Source of the DNA: Platerodrilus igneus
Taxonomy: Eukaryota; Arthropoda; Insecta; Coleoptera; Lycidae
Direction: 5' to 3'
DNA length: 64,000 nt
Assembly (NCBI GenBank): GCA_036346225.1
Contig: JARFIW010000942.1
Span: 3,348,501 to 3,412,500, forward strand
Part shown: positions 56,852 through 64,000 of the stretch, piece by piece
Layout of the letters: the number at the start of each line of letters is the position of its first letter
Position numbering within the stretch: position 1 is the first letter of the stretch
Notes under the pieces: generated by a model
The model's input: only the letters and a program-made list of their open reading frames with translations
Told to the model about the DNA's origin: nothing
Database searches by the model: none
Position numbers and translations under genes: made by a program

Positions 56852-57676
56852 GTTTAAAATACAGAAAAAGTTATGAATAAACCAACCAAAGAAGGACCCT
56901 TTTGAGGTGTATGAACCCAGGACAAAACAACATATAAAGGAAAGTAGATTATTAATTTTAATTATATTAGTATCTTTCAGGGTTACCAGACACCCAGGAT
57001 ACCAGTAATCATTGTATATGTATTGCTATTTAGATTAGGTCCTGGAGGAAATTCCAAGCCGATCCTTTAAATACTCAATAAAACTTCCTAGCGATTTCGT
57101 TATTTTCAATAAACAATATTTGTCAAAATTAATTGACAGATGCGAGATTGAAAGGAGGTTTTAGAATTATTTTGCAAATTACTAATATGTACTGAGGTTG
57201 TAGTAAGAACCTTGCGGTGACGAGTTACCCTGAAAAGAAAGTCATAGATTGACACAATTGGAAATAATTCGAGGAGGACATAATCCCTGAAGGAAATATC
57301 TGTTTGAACGATAAAATAATACGCTGCTAACAGGATTCTAAACGTAAGTGTTTAAACATTTTAATATTGTTTCGATCCTATTTTGTAACACTGTCCTAAG
57401 TAAAGATAAGTAAATTTAGTAAACAAACACAAAGTTATATATGGACCTGATCCCTCCCTGAGATCGTCGAATAGAAAGTGATAAATTTAGCTAGCCTGAA
57501 TCTTTATTATTATTAAAGATTCAACCATAAGTAACTCATTGCTCTTATTAATTATTTGACTAATGGATTTACAATATCTTACAAAATGATAAAGGTCCAA
57601 TATTTTATTTGAACAATTTGATATGTTAATTCAAAATAAAGTAATCATAAATACTACATACATAACGAAAGGAAAG
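56852..57676. other. Unassigned DNA after the Gypsy element
   Basis: No supported gene. Some stretches (for example ccctgagatcgtcgaatag) look like retroelement leader but I cannot match them within the window. Confidence 0.3.
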
Positions 57677-57745
57677 TATTACAATATATTGCCGTGGATC
57701 TCGGGTAAATGCCATGCTCCACGAATTGGGCGCCATATTTATGCC
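57677..57745 (-). repeat. Primer-binding-site-like motif between direct repeats
   Basis: On the minus strand ATGGCGCCCAATTCGTGGAG is enclosed by two copies of ATTTACCCGAGATCCACGGC (57745-57750 side and 57683-57700 side). The core is the same as in the units at 51.0 and 52.1 kb. It sits at the end of an LTR/leader-like block in minus orientation. Confidence 0.6.
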
Positions 57746-59880
57746 GTGGATCTCGGGTAAATTCCTCACCAATAAAATTATATTCGAACTTTTTTCTTAA
57801 ATTTTCAAAACTCGAAAATTGTTCATAATAGAAAATTTCTCAAAGATTAAATAATTCAAAAACATAATTTCTTATCCGTTTTCCTCTCTTCCTCGGTTGA
57901 ATTGCCTTCTTCAACTGCTTCCGGCTAGCTCAGTTGGACCTCCTCTTGGATATCTAGATTCACTCTCATATTCTATCATTCACGCACACTCCCAATAAAA
58001 CCACATAGTACAACAAACATACAATCTTTTATTTTTTAATATTTACAAATAAAATTATATTTTATCCACATTTCAGTGATCAAGTTACACCTCAATAAAT
58101 CCTATTTTGTAATGTCCAGAATTTTAATTTAAATTATGAAACACATAGAATGTACCCGGAGTAAATGGGTCCTAAATAATATTTTATTTCTCATTCCTAT
58201 TTATTTAATTTATTTTAAATCTAAGTAAACTCTGGAGTATGGTGAGCTCATGATAACCCAGTTAATTATGAATAGTGAGTGTATGCTCTTATACTTTGCA
58301 TACTCTTATAACAAACAAAAAAAAACACCCATGTACTCTTCACAAATTGTAACTTCCTGATGGAACGTTAATAAGTTTTATATACACCTTCAGATTTCTA
58401 TTTAAATACCATAAAAAGTTAGTTATATGTATTATGTTCAATACACAAAATAATGCACAATACCTTCAAAATCACTCTCATACGTCACTCAATATTCATA
58501 GTTTATAACAACACAATTTTCAAAGCGTTACCTGGAATTTCTAGAAGATCTCCGCTCCGTGGTCTACGGTATTTGTTTTTTTCTCTGCTTTGCAAGCCGC
58601 TTCTGGCTATTAGTAGAAGAACTCCATGTAAGTTGAGCTGCTAGCGCTGCCTTCACGTTGTATCCAATTTCCAAATCCAAATTACTTATACATCTTTCAC
58701 AATTATTTACTTTAATCCACATTACTTAACATCACGACACGAGCTTGTTAAAAAAATATTGGTAATACCTCAATTAAAAAATGTAATCTCGGCACATAAA
58801 CCGCGTACAAATTATGAGCAATTCACCATGCAATGTAATTAAAAATAATTTTATTCTACTTACAACTCGTGATAACTTGCATACGTCGTCTGAAGCGATC
58901 GAAATATTAAGGGCCTTCACCATGTTTTCGAAACGCTTTTATAGAACTTAGGCCGCCACCTCCAGGCCGCGTTTCGTCCGAAATCCCCATCTACAACACG
59001 TTCTTAAAATTTTGCTCAACCGATTTCTAAGTCCGCGAATTTCAGCGCATCGTTATGATATTTTCTGAAAATTCATATACACTATGCTCGTATTTATGTC
59101 GCGTCCAACTAACAATATCGACCCAATCGTATATTCACTGACGTCCTACAAGTCCCGCCTATCTCACGCTGTCCCTTGCTTATGCGTTTTCTACGTTTTT
59201 TTCTAACCTGGTGTGAGTGGTAGAAAATCGATATTCCTGACCATCTGCTAACTACCCCACGTGGACTGTTACGTGCTTTAAATCACCCCTTGTTAGTATT
59301 TACTGGGAACACCTGCGACGGTTTACTGATATTCCTTGAAACTTGTAGCTTTATCTACAAAAATAATTGGAACTTACCATTTAAAATTCTGCAGGTGTTT
59401 AATCTTAACGAGTATTTTAAATAACACTTCTACGAGTTGGATTTTCCACGTATTTCAACCCCACCGATATATTTGTTTGTTAGCAATGCGTGTCACTTTG
59501 GTATTATTGATTTTTACACGCTTTTATGCATATTATACGTAAATAACCATTCAATTAAATTCAATTAAATTAATAAATTAATGGCATTGGCTTCTACCAT
59601 TTATTTCTTTACGAACCTAACTAAATTTCATTCATTATTCGTAAAATTTTGTTAATACCTGTTACTTAAAAATGAACTAACTGAAATAAATTTTGCCCGT
59701 AAATTCTGGTTGTTCCTTTATACAGGGTGTTTTAAAATTGTTTTGTTTATATTTACTTTTATTTTTTTAAAACCACTATGATGTAATTATTCAAATTAAT
59801 CTTCTTCTGATCACCACCGCTCTGTGTATTTTAATCTCCTGAAATTTTAAATCTGCCTCGGCTAGCCCAGTTTAATTCAC
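57746..59880 (-). repeat. LTR/leader-like block, minus orientation
   Basis: It is related to 49.06-50.0 kb in the opposite direction and has at its downstream end a gcaattcaac-gagaa-like block matching 50973-51000. A TATA-like TTCTATAAAAG lies at about 58945 and a donor-like TTGTAAGTAG at about 58865. The distance from the shared taccactca motif to the PBS-like motif is about 1.48 kb here and 1.45 kb in the plus block. Divergence is about 30 percent by eye. Confidence 0.5.
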
Positions 59881-60435
59881 ACAGAGTGCACGACGTTACG
59901 ATAATCAAGTAGTTTACTACTTTTCCCTAAAACTTTATCTGCTTTAAATGATAAAACGAAGTCGAATAAATATTTCTATAATGAGAAAAGAAAAATGATT
60001 TACACTTAACAGTATAACCTGTTTGACTGTATGTTAAAATTAGCCCCTGAAGCAATTGACAATAAATTTTAAATTATCTATCTCCAAAATTTAAAGCTCC
60101 CTTTTCTTATTTAAAACCACCAAAATGTTGTTGTACTCTAATAAAAATTTCTCTAAGCGTTCAAGATTTTTTGTTGTTTACAAAATTTTTCACGTGTCAA
60201 AATAAATTTTTTTTGACTCCTTACATAAATTATTCAAGTTTATAATGCCTTAATATGATCATTGTTCAAGTATAATAAATAGTAAATAATGTCCTATGCA
60301 AGATAGTTCTGACCTATAGTTTTCCTTGAGCGTCTTTCAGCTGCGTGCCGTGGATAAGTACCCCAATATTGCTTTTAGTTGAGTTGCTTAGTCTCCAAGT
60401 TCTACCCCGTTGAATGTGATGTGCCTTAAATTTTC

Positions 60436-60600
60436 ATAACGTTGTAATGTCCTTAGATTTATTCTTAGAGTATTGTACTTAGAGTGTCCTTATATTTATC
60501 CTTAGAGTTTCGTACTTAGAGTTTCGTACTTAGAGTCTCGTACTCAGAGTTTTCTTAGATTTATCCTTAGAGTATCCTTACTTAGAGCCCTGAGTTATAC
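60436..60600. repeat. Degenerate minisatellite of CTTAGAGT units
   Basis: About ten variants of ccttagagtttcgta or ccttagatttatt follow each other with units of about 13-27 bp. No coding sense. Confidence 0.8.
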
Positions 60601-61415
60601 ATATTGTAGCTAAATTAATTAATAGATTTCTAGTTATGTTTTCTAGCAAACGACCAAGCTTTGTTTTATATATTTTCACTATAATTAATTCAAAATATTT
60701 TATACCATCACTTTTCACAAAATTTTCATTGTTTAATTCAAATATTTATTCGACGCGTAAATTCTTAAGTATCAGTGATGACCTTGTACGTGGTTCAAAT
60801 TAAGACTGTCAGCTTTTCAAACCTGCCACATTATATAGCCTACGCCCCATTTAAAATTATTGGTTTATCTGAACTGTGGTTCAAAGTGTATGACCAACCA
60901 TCGGTTGTTTTGGATATTTGTGGGCTTTTACAGGATTATCATTGATATTGCCTTATAGAAACGATCCGTTGATCACGTAGGTGATGTATATTTCTGGTTT
61001 GTATTTAATTTATAGCGTCTGTTTTGATGTTGTTACAGGAATTTCTAATTCCTTTTGGCACGTAATTTCACTTATGGCTTTGTTTGTCAAGATAATACTT
61101 TTGGGATCTGCACCAACTTCATGTAGAAAATCACGTAGACCAAGTGACATAAATTAACATATTTCTCTTTACATCTTTGCGTTTCCGAAATGTATTTATT
61201 TTAAAGAATGCGTTTCTTATCAGAACACTATGCTATCTGCCTTCATTATCGCTTGTTTAATGTGGATTGTATTATAATTTTCTAGGTTTTTACTGCATTG
61301 CACGCGTATTAATTTTACAATCTATGAATATTTTTGGTTTAGGACAAGTACTATTTACATGTATTGGGTAACCATTATGACTCAATATTCCCCTAAATAA
61401 TTCCTTATCATAGCA

Positions 61416-61417
<2 letters not shown>

Positions 61418-61454
<37 letters not shown>

Positions 61455-61495
61455 TTATACTATATTATATTAAATTATATTATATTATATTATAT
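61418..61495. repeat. (TA)n passing into TTATA repeats
   Basis: About 18 TA units after atcatagcaa, then pentamer-like ttata units that pass into the TTATG satellite. Confidence 0.9.
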
Positions 61496-61496
61496 T

Positions 61497-61868
61497 ATGT
61501 TATATTATGTTATGTTATGTTATGTTATGTTATGTTATGTTATGTTATGTTATGTTATGTTATAGTTATGTTATGTTATATTATAGTTATATTATATTAT
61601 GTTATGTTATATTATGTTATGTTATAGTTATGTTATGTTATGTTATATTATGTTATGTTATGTTATGTTATATTTATGTTATGTTATGTTATGTTATAGT
61701 TATGTTATGTTATGTTATGTTATGTTATGTTATGTTATGTTATGTTATGTTATGTTATGTTATGTTATGTTATGTTATGTTATGTTATGTTATGTTATGT
61801 TATGTTATGTTATGTTATGTTATGTTATGTTATGTTATGTTATGTTATGTTATGTTATGTTATGTTAT
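61497..61868. repeat. (TTATG)n pentanucleotide satellite
   Basis: About 70 units of TTATG with a few TTATA and TTATAG variants, mostly pure from 61700 to 61865. All three plus-strand frames read the same MLCYV pentapeptide because 5 is prime to 3, so the long frames here are artefacts. Confidence 0.98.
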
Positions 61869-61901
61869 ATTACATTACATTGTATTATATTATATCTTTT
61901 C

Positions 61902-61958
61902 TTTATGGTTTGTCATCAGAAACCTTGAGATTATAGGTCTCTGATGACAAAGCATAAA
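61902..61958. repeat. 23-bp hairpin after the satellite
   Basis: TTTATGGTTTGTCATCAGA plus AACC (61902-61924) pairs with 61936-61958 with two mismatches, around an 11-nt loop. It could be a small inverted repeat of a mobile element or a structured RNA segment. The stem begins within 35 bp of the satellite end. Confidence 0.75.
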
Positions 61959-62863
61959 TAAAAGATATTTTATCTCATGATTTTTATTCTTCATTCGATT
62001 ATTTCAGAGAGGGTGCCGCGCACTAAGCTCATTGGGGAAAGTCTGCTCAGAAACAGATGATGTATATAAATTATATAACATGCAGCTGCTTAAAATGAGA
62101 ACCTAACATTCTATCATCCCATACTATATTAAGTAAAAAACGAACGTATAGTCAGTCAGTCATTTATATGTATTTATAATAATTTAGTTAATGATAAAAT
62201 CGAAACATATTGCGAAAGCTTCTATTTGCTTTCCTTGAAGATGTTGCCACTGAAAATTAAAGAAAACACGTTTGCTTTAGTTTGCGACATTTGCTTCGTG
62301 CTTTAACTACTTTCAGTTTAGAGCAATATTCTGACTGTGAACAAGGCTGAACTATACCATCACCATCTGGGCGTGGTTAATAAATTTGAAACCAACATTG
62401 TTGTAATAGTCAGAATATAGGGCTATTCCTAAGTATGTGCGTCACAAAAAAAAAAAAATTCGTTTTAATTGTTTTTAGGTGCCTCATAGTCTAGGGCGTT
62501 CAAGGTCATCTCTATCAAAAATATTTATTGGCATTATCTAATCTTGCGAATTATGTATGATAACAGTTAAAATCCCAAAGGAAGTACACGTGAGGTGATT
62601 TATACATTTTATAAAAACCTTCACAATTTTCCTATCTATGAAATTCCAAAACAATATGCGTCTCTGCTATTAGATATTATTCAGGAAAAAGTTTGCACTT
62701 TTGCCAAGATCTGAATGTTAACCTCGAGGAGGATGTTTAACCTACAAATATAAATTAAATTCAAAATTAATAGTTCAGTGTATTTATTATTGCTCTTGAA
62801 CTGTTTAAAATACAAATTGGGATGTATGTGGTGTTTTGTGCGTACAAAACAAAATGTTTTTAC

Positions 62864-62965
62864 CTTCACAGAAGTTCCAAGAAATGTGTCTATCTCATCC
62901 ATCATTTCATTACACCCATGAAAACGCATCTTCTGAGAAGTGAGTCGTTCTAGAAGATCATACAT
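62864..62965 (-). CDS. Candidate host exon (34 codons), unidentified
   Basis: On the minus strand an ATG in an AAAATG context opens 34 codons (MYDLLERLTSQKMRFHG, then acidic and Thr/Ser residues) that end in AAG|GTAAAAA, a fair splice donor, after which the frame becomes AT-rich. Composition is closer to coding sequence than that of the neighbours, and there are no transposon motifs. I do not recognise the family. The DLLERL..Q.M start faintly resembles short G-protein-binding motifs, which is too weak to use. No partner exon was found in the window. Confidence 0.25.
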
Positions 62966-63620
62966 TTTCTAATCAAAGTGAACGTGTTTAAGGTTTTTTT
63001 TTGCGCTTGTGACATCATCAGGAATTTTCTGAGAGCGCTGTGTTATTAGGAGATTGCTATCTATAGAATTCTTGTTATCTGCAGTTGTCTCTTAATGTCG
63101 ATATGTAGATCCAAAGAAGGGCACTATTGATACGTTGCTGGTGTTATTAATTGGCATAACATGCCCTTACAAACAAGAATTACACAAATTGTGGAATTGC
63201 ACAAGCCAAACACATCACGTGATAAAGTTTCTTAAAAAAACTCATAACTTAAGGCAAAAGCTGCATCGTTTCTGACCTTGATGTTAAAAGGATTTTCTTA
63301 ATACTGCCAATTGCGTACATGTATTGGATTGTTGCACCATTAATTTATTATTATACAACTATTTACTGATATATCCTAACTTAAATAGACACCAGCTTAT
63401 TTATTTTAAGAACACTACTAAAAACTATATTATCTTATTACGTATACTCGAATTAGATTAGTGCTCACTGCCACCAGCGGTACATATATTGGTATGTAGT
63501 TGTAAAGGCTATTGGAATATAGTTGCCCTTTCCTACTGTACTCATTTTGTTTGCTCGTTAAGTACACCCTTGTAGTTGTCAATCATAGCAATTGTTTGTT
63601 TAATGGGTTTATGTAAGTAT

Positions 63621-63621
<1 letters not shown>

Positions 63622-63667
<46 letters not shown>

Positions 63668-63830
63668 GAAAATTTATTTTCAATTATTTAAGTGTTATGC
63701 TGTGATAATGTGAATAAATTTCACGAAACGTCGCATATATTTCAAGTTTTTAATTTTTAATTTTTATACTTCGGTCCTCAGTAACCGTAATAAGTTTTTA
63801 TAAAATATATATATATATATATATATATAT
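63622..63830. repeat. Two (TA)n tracts
   Basis: (TA)n at 63622-63664 and 63806-63829. The second leads into the block shared with 51.3 kb. Confidence 0.93.
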
Positions 63831-64000
63831 CGTGTAATTAAGGGGTCATTGGGATATATAAGGGCACAAGTAAACTCATAGTTTGAGAGCTATTGGATAA
63901 GATAAAACAAATTTATTCAGTTATGGAGTTAGGACATTTTTAGCAATTATTTTTTAGCTTAAGTAGTGTATAATAAGGTAGGGTCATTTTAATTTAGCTA
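63830..64000 (+). repeat. LTR-like block, partner of 51.3 kb
   Basis: TCGTGTAATTAAGGGG, aagtaaactcatag, gataaaacaaatttatt and agcaattattttttagc match 51296-51465 in order and spacing, with about 75-80 percent identity by eye. The window ends inside it. Confidence 0.65.

Noticed and set aside
61507..61944. Open frames repeating MLCYV in three plus frames
   Set aside because: They are the direct reading of (TTATG)n; a five-base unit gives the same peptide in every frame.

Overview
The window looks like gene-poor, AT-rich nuclear DNA from an arthropod, most likely an insect. The evidence is the repeat content: hAT and mariner DNA transposons, RTE-like and R1/Jockey-like LINEs, BEL/Pao and Gypsy LTR elements, a Penelope-like element, a tRNA-headed SINE, many (TA)n microsatellites and a (TTATG)n satellite. 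I cannot name the species. I see no convincing complete host gene, rRNA gene or functional tRNA gene. The only host-like coding signal is one weak candidate exon near 62.9 kb.

Layout. At 1-2.1 kb is the 3' end of an LTR element (polypurine tract, then a LTR starting TGTTACG); an inverted relative of this LTR lies at 22.6-24.0 kb. At 2.2-6.5 kb is a 5' fragment of an RTE-like LINE (minus strand), split by a structurally complete hAT transposon with an 8-bp target duplication. At 7.9-8.2 kb is a tRNA-derived SINE. At 8.5-13.05 kb is a decayed RTE-like LINE that carries a second SINE, with a 14-bp target duplication, and repeated 3' ends. At 13.6-15.4 kb is a 5'-truncated R1/Jockey-like LINE (minus) inserted in an older tandem repeat. 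At 16-28 kb there is mostly unassigned AT-rich DNA with a hAT fragment, an LTR and a foldback structure. At 28.4-32.7 kb are two related copies of a Gypsy pol fragment directly followed by a macro domain (ADP-ribose hydrolase fold). One copy is interrupted by a 773-bp solo LTR (TSD TACT), the other by a complete mariner element (TA duplication). At 35.1-43.5 kb is a BEL/Pao element (minus) with both LTRs. At 43.9-44.6 kb is the GIY-YIG end of a Penelope-like element. At 44.9-47.8 kb is a better preserved RTE-like LINE, followed by a 93-bp minisatellite and a second LINE 3' fragment. At 49-60 kb are LTR/leader-like blocks in opposite orientations around a young Gypsy element (52.4-56.9 kb) whose LTRs differ by only about 13 substitutions, but which lacks gag and RNase H. 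At 60-64 kb are satellites, a hairpin and the candidate exon.

The coding regions do not form a pathway. They are layers of nested insertions whose order can be read from target-site duplications. All transposon reading frames I could follow carry frameshifts, stops or deletions, so present activity from these copies is unlikely. The most unusual item is the macro domain joined to a Gypsy integrase zinc-finger segment with the same junction in two copies. The PBS-like tandem units that repeatedly sit beside (TA)n tracts are also notable.
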